From the NCBI GenBank assembly GCA_026390815.1, contig JAPLFH010000040.1, positions 62,001 through 126,000 on the forward strand: a stretch of DNA of 64,000 nucleotides, written 5' to 3'. Made by a program: the position numbers and the translations under genes. Below the pieces are notes generated by a model. It was not told the origin of the DNA, did not search any database, and worked only from the letters and a program-made list of their open reading frames with translations. This DNA comes from Ignavibacteriales bacterium (lineage in GTDB: Bacteria; Bacteroidota; Ignavibacteria; Ignavibacteriales; SURF-24). This document shows, piece by piece, positions 26,207 to 35,662 of this stretch (within the stretch, counting starts at the first letter, position 1; every line of letters starts with the position of its first letter).

Positions 26207-27637
26207 TTATTTCATCAACACCAATTTTTTAGTAATGTGGATTTTCCCAGCAGTCATCTGGTAAATGTAAACGCCAATTGGATAGCCAGTTGCATCCCAT
26301 AAAAATTTATGGCGACCTGCCGGAACAACATTATCTATCAGGGTCTCAATTTTAATTCCGTTTGAATCAAAGATTTCTATTTTTACTTGCCCTTCTTTTT
26401 TTACATCGGCGATTATTGTTGTTCTTGGATAAAAAGAATTGGGAAAATTATAATAGAGTCCATAACCGGTTGATTTTTCAGGGAAAATATTTGCTGGATT
26501 AGAACAAATTAGTTTGTAAATTTTTCCATCATACGAACAAACATAAATCTCATCATTTTTATCTGTACCGAAAGATGAAATATTTTTTTTGCTATTGATA
26601 AGTAATTGGTTTGCAGTTTGGCTAATACCAGTATAATCTAATGCCCATATTTTACCAGACACATAATCGCCATAAATGTATTTCCCATATAAATCTATTA
26701 TTGAAGAACCACGGTACACGTAACCACCTGTTATAGAATAACCACCGCTGTCATTGTGACCGTATTCCCAAACCGGTAATACTATATCAGAAGTATCGCA
26801 ATTATTTGCCGGGTTATAACAATGATTTCCTTCCATCGTTCTCCAGCCATAAAATTTTCCTTTCTTTATGATATCAACTTCTTCCCATTTGTCCTGCCCA
26901 ACATCTGCTGCCCAAAGCCATCCAGAAACAAAATCAAAACTAAAGCGCCAGGGATTGCGTAATCCTAAAGCCCAAATTTCTTCGCGGAAACTTCGGGTAT
27001 TATTTAAAAATGGATTATCCTTTGGAATAGAATAATTTCTTCCACCACTGGATTTATCAATATTAATGCGAAGCATTTTGCCTAACAGTACTGAAGTATT
27101 TTGAGCATTGTTTTGAGGATCTCCATAGGAACCACCATCACCCATTCCTATATACAAAAATCCATCCGGTCCAAATGCAAGTTGTCCACCATTATGGTTT
27201 TCAAAAGGTTGTTTTACTTCAAGAATTTTTAATTCTGTATTCTTATCAACTACATCAGGGTTGTTTTTATCCACTGAGAATCGCGCGATTATAGTTCTTA
27301 GCGGAGCCGGCGCAGTATAATTAACATAGATGTACTCGTTGCTTTTAAAGTTAGGATGAAAAGCCAATCCCAGTAATCCCATCTCGCCGCCACTTTTCAC
27401 CTTATCTTTTATATCCAGAAATATTTTTTTAGTGTTGACTGATGGACTGTTTTCTAAAACGTATATTAACCCTTCCTGCGTTACAATAAAAACTCTATTT
27501 GTACCATCCCGTGCATCCTGAAAACCTAGTGGTTGATTGAAAGTTAGTTTGGGAAAAGCATTTTGCAATTTGTACTGGGCAAAAAATGCATTAGCATTAA
27601 CGAGAGTTAAAAGTATAAAAATTATTTTAATCATCAA
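26207..27637 (-). CDS. PQQ-dependent sugar dehydrogenase-like beta-propeller with type IX sorting domain
   Basis: A signal peptide covers about residues 1-21. The body is the glucose/sorbosone dehydrogenase propeller: VFIVTQEGLIYVLEN near 47-61, GGEMGLLGLAFHPNF near 83-97, HNGGQLAFGPDGFLYIGMGDGG near 147-169 and the sorbosone motif RNPWRFSFD. The C-terminal 80 residues (YYNFPNSFYPRTTI to TKKLVLMK) match a type IX secretion sorting domain, so the protein is secreted or surface-bound. It probably oxidises aldose sugars with PQQ, as in the family, but the substrate is not known. The C-terminal tag supports Bacteroidota ancestry. Confidence 0.87.
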   Translation of the reverse strand: MMIKIIFILLTLVNANAFFAQYKLQNAFPKLTFNQPLGFQDARDGTNRVFIVTQEGLIYVLENSPSVNTKKIFLDIKDKVKSGGEMGLLGLAFHPNFKSNEYIYVNYTAPAPLRTIIARFSVDKNNPDVVDKNTELKILEVKQPFENHNGGQLAFGPDGFLYIGMGDGGSYGDPQNNAQNTSVLLGKMLRINIDKSSGGRNYSIPKDNPFLNNTRSFREEIWALGLRNPWRFSFDFVSGWLWAADVGQDKWEEVDIIKKGKFYGWRTMEGNHCYNPANNCDTSDIVLPVWEYGHNDSGGYSITGGYVYRGSSIIDLYGKYIYGDYVSGKIWALDYTGISQTANQLLINSKKNISSFGTDKNDEIYVCSYDGKIYKLICSNPANIFPEKSTGYGLYYNFPNSFYPRTTIIADVKKEGQVKIEIFDSNGIKIETLIDNVVPAGRHKFLWDATGYPIGVYIYQMTAGKIHITKKLVLMK

Positions 27638-27738
27638 TGATTTTATTTATTAATAAAAATATTCCAGAATTTGTGGTTTAATTAACCACTCCTTGCTGCT
27701 GAATCTGAAATTATAACTTGTGAATGAGCAGAATAAAA

Positions 27739-28644
27739 TTATTTCTTAAGGGAATTATTAACAATTTTATCAACCAGTAGTCTTATTGCTTTAATATGTT
27801 GTGGTCCGGTACCGCAGCATCCTCCAATTATATTTACGCGCTCATTCAATAAATATTCTACTTTAGCTGAAATTAATTCAGGAGTTTCTTTATAAACATT
27901 TATTCCATTTATCAATTCAGGAATACCGGCATTAGCCTGGGCAAGTATTGGTAATGAAGTTAAAGATCTCATCGCTTTTACAACTTCAATCATTTCATCA
28001 AAACCCCGCCCGCAGTTCGATCCAATAATATCTGCTCCTGCGCTTGTCAATCTTTCCACCGCTGTTGTAATATCAACACCCCACATTGTTCGTAAACCAG
28101 ACTGACCTGCTTCAAACGTCATTGTTGCGGCAACCGGTAAATTAGTTTTTTCTTTAGCAGCTTTTACAGCAATTTCTGCTTCCTCTATTGCCATCATCGT
28201 TTCAATAAAAATAATATCAACTCCGCCTTCTGCAAGTGCTTCTAATTGTTCAGCAAAAATATCATAAGCTTTATCCAGACTCAAATCACCGAGTGGCTCC
28301 AGAATATTACCAGTAGGACCAACAGAACCAGCAACAAATTTTCCTGGTGGGCAAACTATTTTTGCATTTTCTGCTGCCAATTTTGCAAGTTCGCTAATAC
28401 GGTTCTCTAATTGATGCATTGCAAGTCTTGCCCTGCTGCCACCAAAGGAATTCGTTTCTACTATGTTTGAGCCGGCATCAAAGTAATCTTTGTGAATTGC
28501 CCGGATCAGTTCGGGATCCGTTGCGTTTAACAATTCAGGACAGGTACCGGGTTTCATTCCCCGTTTTTGAAGTTCTGTACCCATTGCGCCATCAGATACA
28601 AGTATGATCCCTGATGAAAGTAATTCTAAAATATTCTTTGACAT
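27739..28644 (-). CDS. Homocysteine S-methyltransferase-family protein
   Basis: This family transfers a methyl group to homocysteine to form methionine. The zinc site is intact: C211 in GSNCGRG and C276-C277 in GGCCGTG. The N-terminal DGAMGTELQKRGM (residues 18-30) is typical of BHMT and MetH N-terminal domains. At 301 residues it is a single-domain form, lacking the folate and cobalamin domains of MetH. The methyl donor (betaine, S-methylmethionine or a partner protein) cannot be deduced. It is monocistronic on the minus strand. Confidence 0.88.
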   Translation of the reverse strand: MSKNILELLSSGIILVSDGAMGTELQKRGMKPGTCPELLNATDPELIRAIHKDYFDAGSNIVETNSFGGSRARLAMHQLENRISELAKLAAENAKIVCPPGKFVAGSVGPTGNILEPLGDLSLDKAYDIFAEQLEALAEGGVDIIFIETMMAIEEAEIAVKAAKEKTNLPVAATMTFEAGQSGLRTMWGVDITTAVERLTSAGADIIGSNCGRGFDEMIEVVKAMRSLTSLPILAQANAGIPELINGINVYKETPELISAKVEYLLNERVNIIGGCCGTGPQHIKAIRLLVDKIVNNSLKK

Positions 28645-28739
28645 AAATTTTTTCTTTTTTTAATCTGGAAACAATATAGAAATTATCAATTAATCTTTCA
28701 ATCAAACTTATTAAAATTTCAATTGGATTAAATGATCTG

Positions 28740-29672
28740 TTACCGTACTATTCTTTTAACGAATTTAACCAACTCATTATTTCCAATTTCCCGTTTTATT
28801 TGTGAAGGTAGTTTTCTAATAAACCATTTCATATTCCAATTAATTTCTTTTCCAGCTTTAACAATTTGAAAAGGTCCTTGTGCTTCAATTTCAAGGTAAG
28901 GATAATCTGGACTAACATATAAAGGTATTTCACCTTCACCTTGAGCCTGATTTTCCGGTAGAACGTCTCCCCATTTTTTTATGAATATGAATTCATCAAC
29001 CGTGTAAGCAAACCAGCCATCGGAGCCGTCAGCAACACTTAGTTTATGATTTGATTCCTTTTTATTTTCACTTTTATACCATAATAAATTATTAATCTCT
29101 TCGTAAGGAATTGGATCAAAATTTTTTACCTTTGGCTCTGTTAATCCTTTTGGAAAAAATGCAATGCCGCCTTTGGGCATCCTGGTAATTTCCCAGGGAG
29201 AAATTTTTGTATCCTTACCGGAAGGATTGATAATTGTATATTTGATTTGTATTGAAGTGTCTGCTTCTGAAATTGAAAATTCTTTTGTAAACTGTAATGC
29301 AAGTACAGTATCAACTTTACTTTTAAGCAATATTGTCTTTGATGATGAAATTACTTCATACGGTGCTTGATCCAAAGTAAATGGAGGCGGCCAATTCCAA
29401 ATGCTCTGCGGTGCGGGCCAAAAAGTAGAACCATAATTTAATTGATGAACTTCTTTCCCAACCAGAAATTCCTTTGCATCTAATTTTATTGATGTAATTC
29501 TTCCACCAATAAGTGGATTAACAACAAGTTGTAAATTCGCAAACTTTAACAGATAAGTATTATCATTTTGCTTAATTATTGAAGTTTTGTTTTTCTCAAG
29601 ACTTATGATCTGGCTGTTAAGGAAAATGCAAACTAAAAAAACAGTTGACATAGTCTTCATTATTACGCTCAA
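28740..29672 (-). CDS. Exported DUF4380-domain protein
   Basis: A signal peptide lies in the first 24 residues (VFLVCIFLNSQIISLE). The mature protein has NLQLVVNPLIGGRITSIKLD near residues 47-66 and DQAPYEVISSSKTILLKSKVD after it, a strand-rich arrangement like galactose mutarotase-type folds, typical of DUF4380. The activity is unknown. It begins 1 nt after the DUF1028 gene stop, so both are co-transcribed. An internal ATG at 29660 could be the true start, since the first Met has no clear ribosome binding site. Confidence 0.68.
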   Translation of the reverse strand: MSVIMKTMSTVFLVCIFLNSQIISLEKNKTSIIKQNDNTYLLKFANLQLVVNPLIGGRITSIKLDAKEFLVGKEVHQLNYGSTFWPAPQSIWNWPPPFTLDQAPYEVISSSKTILLKSKVDTVLALQFTKEFSISEADTSIQIKYTIINPSGKDTKISPWEITRMPKGGIAFFPKGLTEPKVKNFDPIPYEEINNLLWYKSENKKESNHKLSVADGSDGWFAYTVDEFIFIKKWGDVLPENQAQGEGEIPLYVSPDYPYLEIEAQGPFQIVKAGKEINWNMKWFIRKLPSQIKREIGNNELVKFVKRIVR

Positions 29673-29673
29673 T

Positions 29674-30663
29674 TTAATTTCCTAAAATTTTTTTCAAACC
29701 AGCGTCATCTACTTTTAGCTGACCGACTTTTATAAGTCTTGGAGTTAGGATTTTCCAGTTATTGTTTTTGGCAAAAACTTTTTTAAAAATTGGAATAGCT
29801 TTATCCAGTAATCCATTATTGGTTAAAGTAACCGCATGCCAAAATTGCATTTCTTCATTTTGTGGAAACATTTTTTCAGCAGTGGAATATTCCTGCATGG
29901 CTAATTCCATATTTCCTTTTTCGGTAGCCAAATCGCCGGCGTTCATGTGTTCATATGCTCGGAATACTTTTAATGTTCTTTTTATTTCTTTTATAGGTTC
30001 CGGATTATCTTCAACGTGCAGGTCAATCAATTTATCCTCCCACGCCTTTCCGCTTGATTTCCCTTTAAAAACTAATATTGCTGCGGATTGTTTTCCTCTA
30101 ATATCACCACCAGCTTTTTGCCCCGCTTCTAAAGCAGCAATCATTCTTTCAGCAAGCTGATCTTTTGATTCCTGAAAAGCCTTTGCCATCGCGGGCCAAA
30201 CTTTATCGCTCGCCATTAAATTTGCCTGTACAGAAAAATTATTGCCAACAATATGTCCAGCATCTGGAATGCAATTTTTCCCGGTGTATGCAGCTACTCT
30301 TCCTTTTGCATCCAATATAGCAAGCTGGCGTACATCTCTTCCTTCATCTTCTTCAATCAATTTATCAACAGCTTCCTTTGGAGATAACCCTTGTTTTAAT
30401 AGTTCAAGCCCGCGGATTCCGAAGGATGGATTTACAAATGATTGAGTGGCAACAACTCCAACACCTGCTTCGCCCCAGGTAACAACCGCACCAACATTAA
30501 ACCAATGAGATTGTACGGCAATTCCAATCTCCCCGGTAATTGAATCCCTTGCAACAATAGAAAATGTGTGCGCTAATGGATTTGATCCAAAAAAAGTTTG
30601 TGCGCTATTAATGGTAGTGAGAATAAAAATTATTCCTAAAATTAATTTAATTCTTGATTTCAT
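29674..30663 (-). CDS. Exported DUF1028 protein with C-terminal TPR-like helices
   Basis: After a signal peptide (residues 1-21) comes the DUF1028 fold, an Ntn-hydrolase-type domain, with THTFSIVARDSITGEIGIAV-like residues 32-50, WFNVGAVVTWGEAGVGVVATQ near 53-73 and QKAGGDIRGKQSAAILVFKG near 187-206. The last 90 residues are helical with a tetratricopeptide-like repeat (AEKMFPQNEEMQFWHAVTLT). The function is not known; some members are thought to be peptidases or amidases. The gene is upstream of DUF4380 by 1 nt, suggesting a two-gene exported module. Confidence 0.78.
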   Translation of the reverse strand: MKSRIKLILGIIFILTTINSAQTFFGSNPLAHTFSIVARDSITGEIGIAVQSHWFNVGAVVTWGEAGVGVVATQSFVNPSFGIRGLELLKQGLSPKEAVDKLIEEDEGRDVRQLAILDAKGRVAAYTGKNCIPDAGHIVGNNFSVQANLMASDKVWPAMAKAFQESKDQLAERMIAALEAGQKAGGDIRGKQSAAILVFKGKSSGKAWEDKLIDLHVEDNPEPIKEIKRTLKVFRAYEHMNAGDLATEKGNMELAMQEYSTAEKMFPQNEEMQFWHAVTLTNNGLLDKAIPIFKKVFAKNNNWKILTPRLIKVGQLKVDDAGLKKILGN

Positions 30664-30820
30664 TTTTCTTCTCCATAGTTAATGAATTGAAATTGTCTTA
30701 AAAGTTGAATTCCTAATGTCATTCTAAAGTAAACTTGAATTCAAGTTTCAATATTTAAGTGGGTTTCCACTTTTGTGTGAATGACAACCTAAAAAAACGT
30801 TTGAGACATCCTTAAAATAT

Positions 30821-31582
30821 TTATTTCTCTGCTTTCTTCACTTCCAGCTGTTTGTCTTGGCTTAAATCAGCATCAAAAAATTCTTTAGTTGATGGAAGAG
30901 AAACCAAAATATTCTGCTTCTGATCAATTGAAATATTTCCTTCAACCAGGTTGCAATCCAATAAATGTCCACCGCACTTTTTATCTTCGGATAAGAAGTG
31001 AAAATGGTAACCAGGAACATTAAATCCGTTTGCATAAGTTGGAACTCTAAATCCTATCAATGTGCCTTTCAGATTCTTGAATTCGAATACTGCTTGATTC
31101 TTGGTTACTTCAATTAGTTTTGGATACGGTTTAGATTGACCCGGAACGCTCCGTGTTTTAACATAAGCAAAATTTCCTGTTACCTTAAATGCGTAAAACA
31201 AATTTTTTGATGGAATACTTTTATCGATTTCCTCTTCAATTTTTTTAAGATCAATTTCTTTTACCGCAAAAGAATTATCTGCTTTGAAAAAAGTTACGAC
31301 AGAAAATGGAGTTTGCATTTTCCCATCAACGGGATAGATCTTTCCATCTGCTTTTACCTGGTAAATTATTCCATCAAGCTCAATCATTTCTCCATCTACC
31401 GAATTAAATGTGCCTAAGCCAAAATCACCATGCTTTTTAAGCTCAGCAAAAGATACTGGTCCATCAAACACACCTTCCATCAGCGCATTGATTGTGGAGG
31501 TTTGATAAATAATATCCAACTTATCCTGCGAATAGGTAATTGCATAAATTGATAGAATGGAAATCAGTAAATATTTTTTCAT
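30821..31582 (-). CDS. budA: Acetolactate decarboxylase with a signal peptide
   Basis: The enzyme turns 2-acetolactate into acetoin. Zinc ligands are visible in GYHFHFLSEDKKCGGH: H193, H195 and H206. The family blocks GVFDGPVSFAELKKHGDFGLGT (residues 37-58) and GFRVPTYANGFNVPG are intact. The 253-residue length fits after removing a signal peptide of about 18 residues (KKYLLISILSIYAITYSQ). Export is unusual for a fermentation enzyme, but secreted forms are known from Gram-positives. It follows alaX-like and EamA genes in close order (26-27 nt gaps). Confidence 0.85.
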   Translation of the reverse strand: MKKYLLISILSIYAITYSQDKLDIIYQTSTINALMEGVFDGPVSFAELKKHGDFGLGTFNSVDGEMIELDGIIYQVKADGKIYPVDGKMQTPFSVVTFFKADNSFAVKEIDLKKIEEEIDKSIPSKNLFYAFKVTGNFAYVKTRSVPGQSKPYPKLIEVTKNQAVFEFKNLKGTLIGFRVPTYANGFNVPGYHFHFLSEDKKCGGHLLDCNLVEGNISIDQKQNILVSLPSTKEFFDADLSQDKQLEVKKAEK

Positions 31583-31608
31583 CTTTATCCTTAAAATAGT
31601 TTTTGTGG

Positions 31609-32058
31609 TTATTCCAAATCCAACTTGAATCTCAATCTTAAAACTCCATCACTAAAATCTGTAGAGATGATTTTAAAACCACCAATTTCACTTGTTGTCT
31701 TTACGTGCTGACCGCTGCAAGGACATTTATCATAATCACCAATCTTGATGATTCTTATTGTCTCACCAGCATCTTCCGGCAACTTTGATAAACTCACTTC
31801 TTTGTGTGCTTCTTCTCTTGTTAGAAAAGCTTCAACAACCGGCACATCAGCTTTTATAATTGAATTAACACGTGCTTCAATTTCGTTTTTTTCTTCATCA
31901 GTTAAATTATGGTCAAGCCGGTAATCGCACTTTGATTTTTTACTTTCGATATGAGCACGGAAAGACCTGCCGCAGTTATACATTCTTACCATCGTTTGAT
32001 TCAATATGTGCTCTGCTGAATGCATACGAGGATCATATTCTTTTTTATTTTCTACCAT
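31609..32058 (-). CDS. Stand-alone alanyl-tRNA editing domain protein (AlaX-like)
   Basis: The zinc-binding motifs of the tRNA editing (SAD) domain are present: HSAEH with H13 and H17, and CSGQH with C114 and H118. The 149-residue size fits the short form that has only the editing core, without the N-terminal barrel. Such proteins deacylate Ser-tRNA(Ala) or related mischarged tRNAs. The protein is cytoplasmic. It overlaps neither neighbour but is spaced 26 nt from both, so it may share a transcript with the EamA transporter and budA. Confidence 0.8.
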   Translation of the reverse strand: MVENKKEYDPRMHSAEHILNQTMVRMYNCGRSFRAHIESKKSKCDYRLDHNLTDEEKNEIEARVNSIIKADVPVVEAFLTREEAHKEVSLSKLPEDAGETIRIIKIGDYDKCPCSGQHVKTTSEIGGFKIISTDFSDGVLRLRFKLDLE

Positions 32059-32084
32059 AATTTGCTGTTCCTCAATTTTCTCAA

Positions 32085-33005
32085 CTATCTTTTTTCTGAT
32101 GTTGGGATTAATTCCATTTTACTTTTTTCAACACCACGTTTTACAATTGCCACTCCAAGTATAATAACAAACGAAGCGATGACGGTTATCAGATTTAATG
32201 TTTCTCCAAGAACCAGCCACCCTAAAAAAACAGCAATCACCGGATTTATATACGCATAAGTTGAAACTAAAGATACCGGTAAATGAGTGACAGCATAAAT
32301 ATAGGATGTATAACCGATCAAAGATCCAAATGTAACAAGATATAAAAATGCCAAAAAGCTGTTAACCTGAAAGTTTAGTTTTGGAAGTTCGCCTAAAATA
32401 ATTCCTAAAATTGTTTGTAAAACTCCTGCAACTAACATTTGTACTGAAGCACTCATTAAAGGATGAACGTTTAACTTTTTGTATTTGGAGTAGAGTGTAC
32501 CGATTGACCAAATTGCAACTGCTATCATTAAGCTAATAATACCGGCAATGTGTGAGGGTTCAAAAAGATATTTTAAGTTACTTCCGAAAATTAAAGTAAC
32601 ACCAGCTAAACCGAGGAATAAACCTATAAGAACTAAAGCATTTATTTTTTTTGCTCCGGGCATAAATGCTTCAAGTCCAACTATCCAGAATGGTACAGTT
32701 GTAATTAGCAGTGCAGCCAATCCGCTTTCAATCCATTGTTCACCAACAACAACTAAACCATTGCCAAAACCAAGTAAAAGAATTCCGATAACGGAAATAT
32801 GCAAAAATTCTTTTCGGTCGGGTAATTTGTAACCACTAAGTTTTAAATAAATGAAAAGAATCGAACCAGCCAGAATCCATCTTAAGCCAGCAAATAGCAT
32901 TGGTGGTAAACCTTCTACTCCAATTCTAATAGCAAGGTAAGTAGTTCCCCAAACTATGCAGATGTTAATCCAAGCTATGTATGCTTTTATGTTTTCTTTG
33001 TTCAA
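32085..33005 (-). CDS. EamA/DMT-superfamily transporter
   Basis: The protein is predicted to have 10 transmembrane segments in two EamA repeats of about 130 residues. The first repeat shows WGTTYLAIRIGVEGLPPMLFAGLRW near residues 19-43; the second starts near 155 and ends with VFLGWLVLGETLNL. It probably exports or imports amino acids or other small metabolites; a substrate cannot be inferred. It is the first gene of a minus-strand set followed by the AlaX-like and budA genes. Confidence 0.87.
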   Translation of the reverse strand: MNKENIKAYIAWINICIVWGTTYLAIRIGVEGLPPMLFAGLRWILAGSILFIYLKLSGYKLPDRKEFLHISVIGILLLGFGNGLVVVGEQWIESGLAALLITTVPFWIVGLEAFMPGAKKINALVLIGLFLGLAGVTLIFGSNLKYLFEPSHIAGIISLMIAVAIWSIGTLYSKYKKLNVHPLMSASVQMLVAGVLQTILGIILGELPKLNFQVNSFLAFLYLVTFGSLIGYTSYIYAVTHLPVSLVSTYAYINPVIAVFLGWLVLGETLNLITVIASFVIILGVAIVKRGVEKSKMELIPTSEKR

Positions 33006-33068
33006 TATAGTTTTAATGTAATTTCAAATCCTAATGAAAATAAAAGTAAAATAATTAAAATTCCCAAA

Positions 33069-34754
33069 TTAAAAATCGCGGGAGAGAGATTTTATACAAA
33101 GCCTATAAAAAAGGAAAGAAATTAAGATTGATGTAACTCCGATTATCGATACAGAAATAATCATATTAGTTAGATCAGGAACAAGATAGTTTTTAACTGC
33201 TTCGAAATATTTGCTGATAGGAATTAGCATAACCGAAACAAGAAAAATCATGTAAACTATATTTAGTAAAAATGCTATAGAAGCACCTTGTGAAGAAGAA
33301 ATCCGGATTGGATTTCGCTCTTTAAAATTTGCAAAAATGCCGCCCATCCCAAAATTTAACATTACCAAAACAATAGTGGAAAAAGCTGAAATAATTCCGG
33401 CTATCAAAATTAAATCGCTAGAAAATTTCCGGTTAGAGAAGAAACTTAGAATTTGCGAAATAATAAAAATTGGAATAATGTAAACCATCAACTTTATGCG
33501 CATTGCTTTAACAACATTTATTGGTGAAGTTTTAATTTTCCAGAAAGATTCACCCTCCAGGCTGATGATTGGAAAAACAAAACGCAGCGATAATGTTGAA
33601 ACAAACAAAATGTTAAATAGAAAAACCGATAGATAAATAATTGTTTGAAGTTCTGTTATTCGTGTTCCAAGAAGCGATAAACCTTTGAGACTAAAAATAA
33701 AAATAGTAATTAGAATTAATAGCAGGCTAAGATGGATTACCTGGCTTGGTTCACGGAAAAATAATTTGTATTCTTTTTTCAGAATCATTTCCGTTTGTGA
33801 TTTAATTGCTGATTTATTTTCAAAATCAAATAAACTCGTGTTATGATTTTGTCTTTTCTTTTGCCCATTCCGAAGGTTAAAGGAACTAAGCCATGTTTTG
33901 TAATACCATTTCCTTCCAATCATTACAGCAATTGAAAACAATATAACTGAGGATAAAACTTGAAAAATAAAATATGGAAATGCTCTATCCGAATGATTTA
34001 AAACTATCCAATAAAGCGATTCTGACAGCCAGTGGTTGGGTAGCAGTTTTGTTATTGGTGGAATAAGCTGTCCAAAATATTGATCGACATTTGGATAATA
34101 TTCCATTACACTATTAACAAGTTTAACAGGAGATGAAATTTTAAAGAACGTAATTAACGATGTTAAATAAAAAATGATTAAGCCATAAATTATATATTTA
34201 AAATTTATCTTAGAAGCCAACTTCATTACTAACAAAAGAATTATAACACCGATAGCGGCGGCTGTAAACATAAATGGCAGGAAATTGAAGAGGACAACTG
34301 AAAAAATTGTTAGAAGGTCAATTTTAAAATAAATCCCGTATCCAAGGAAGGAAGAAAATATTATTAACAGCAGAGTTGATGAGCTGTAGAAAAAGTTATC
34401 TAAAAATTTGATAACAAAAATTTTTAACGGGCTAATTGGTTTTGTAAGCAGAAAGTCAATCTCGCCTGATTTGTAAAGTGTAGAATAAGAAACAATAATG
34501 TTACCAACGTTAACAGAAAGAAAAAAGATGAATAATATAATTGAAAGAAATTCGTGAAGCAGGAACAAACCGATTTTCATTTCTACTAACAGGTAATTTA
34601 TTACAGACTTAGAGAAAAAAAATGTTCCGATTGCAAAACCTGAATAAACAATCACGCTTCCAAAACTTTTTAAAAAATCACCGGAGGTATTTATTGGATT
34701 TAGCTTTAGGAATGTAAGAATCTTGTATTTGATTATGTGAGCAATCTGCTTCAT
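33069..34754 (-). CDS. ABC transporter permease (putative ABC exporter)
   Basis: The 561-residue protein has about 11-12 hydrophobic segments and no extracytoplasmic domain of size, for example FLLHEFLSIILFIFFLSVNVG, FTAAAIGVIILLLVMKLA and VILFSIAVMIGRKWYY. A hydrophilic loop of about 40 residues follows the sixth segment. Its start overlaps the stop of the ATPase gene by 4 nt, so it is the membrane partner. The layout suits an exporter of unknown substrate. Confidence 0.8.
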   Translation of the reverse strand: MKQIAHIIKYKILTFLKLNPINTSGDFLKSFGSVIVYSGFAIGTFFFSKSVINYLLVEMKIGLFLLHEFLSIILFIFFLSVNVGNIIVSYSTLYKSGEIDFLLTKPISPLKIFVIKFLDNFFYSSSTLLLIIFSSFLGYGIYFKIDLLTIFSVVLFNFLPFMFTAAAIGVIILLLVMKLASKINFKYIIYGLIIFYLTSLITFFKISSPVKLVNSVMEYYPNVDQYFGQLIPPITKLLPNHWLSESLYWIVLNHSDRAFPYFIFQVLSSVILFSIAVMIGRKWYYKTWLSSFNLRNGQKKRQNHNTSLFDFENKSAIKSQTEMILKKEYKLFFREPSQVIHLSLLLILITIFIFSLKGLSLLGTRITELQTIIYLSVFLFNILFVSTLSLRFVFPIISLEGESFWKIKTSPINVVKAMRIKLMVYIIPIFIISQILSFFSNRKFSSDLILIAGIISAFSTIVLVMLNFGMGGIFANFKERNPIRISSSQGASIAFLLNIVYMIFLVSVMLIPISKYFEAVKNYLVPDLTNMIISVSIIGVTSILISFLFYRLCIKSLSRDF

Positions 34755-35497
34755 TCGCTTGTAAGTTCTATAAACAATTCTTCAAAATTATTGTTCTTTT
34801 CATTCTTCATTTTCTGAAGCATTTCGATTGAACCATCATAAATAAGTTTGCCATTATTAATTATTCCAACCCGGTTACAAATCTCCTCCACTATGTGCAG
34901 ACTATGTGTGGACATAAAAACAGTTGCACCATCATTTACTTTTTGTTTTAACACTTGTTTAACAATAAAAGCGCTTTGTGGATCAAGTCCAATCATTGGT
35001 TCATCAATAATAATTAGTTTTGGATCGTGCAGAAAAGCAGAGGCAATAACAATCCGCTGCCGCATTCCTTGCGAGTAAACTTCTGTTCGCTTGTTAATCC
35101 AATCACCTATTTTTAACAATTCAATTAACTCTTCAATTTTATTTTTGATATTGTTCTTTGAGAGATTGTATAAACCGCCGCAGAAGAATAAATATTCTCT
35201 TCCGGTTAATTTGTCATAAACAAATGGTTGGTCTGGAATGTATGCGAATAATTTTTTTGTTTCATTTTGGAAGTCAGCAGCATCCTTTTCATTTATTATG
35301 ATTGAACCAGAGCTCGGAGCATAAAGGCTAACCATCATTTTTATTGTGGTTGTTTTTCCTGCACCGTTGGGACCAAGGAAGCCAAATAAATCTTTCTTCT
35401 TTATGTGGAGATTTAAACCATCAACTGCGGTAAAGCCGCCAAATTTTTTAGTCAGGTTCAAAAATTTAAGCATATAACTAACGATAATAAAAATCAT
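34751..35497 (-). CDS. ABC transporter ATP-binding protein
   Basis: The nucleotide-binding domain has Walker A GPNGAGKTT (residues 42-50), signature YSQGMRQRIVIAS, Walker B LIIIDEP and the switch His in MSTHSLHIVEEI. This is the pattern of exporters with a separate permease (CcmA/NatA-type). The frame allows a start at ATG 35497, but an ATG at 35473 (MLKFLNLTKKFG) is more like family starts; neither has a clear ribosome binding site. The gene overlaps the permease gene. Confidence 0.9.
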   Translation of the reverse strand: MIFIIVSYMLKFLNLTKKFGGFTAVDGLNLHIKKKDLFGFLGPNGAGKTTTIKMMVSLYAPSSGSIIINEKDAADFQNETKKLFAYIPDQPFVYDKLTGREYLFFCGGLYNLSKNNIKNKIEELIELLKIGDWINKRTEVYSQGMRQRIVIASAFLHDPKLIIIDEPMIGLDPQSAFIVKQVLKQKVNDGATVFMSTHSLHIVEEICNRVGIINNGKLIYDGSIEMLQKMKNEKNNNFEELFIELTSE

Positions 35498-35662
35498 TAA
35501 AAAATTATTGTCCCTTTAGAAAATTACTAATTTTAAGTCTAAATTGTTCTTATTCGTTTATTAAACAAGTTTACTTTTGTTGTATTAACAAGATGATTTT
35601 ATTTTCGATAATTAGATATAAAACAATATATTTACGGTGGCTGTTATTATTAAAAAACCTTT

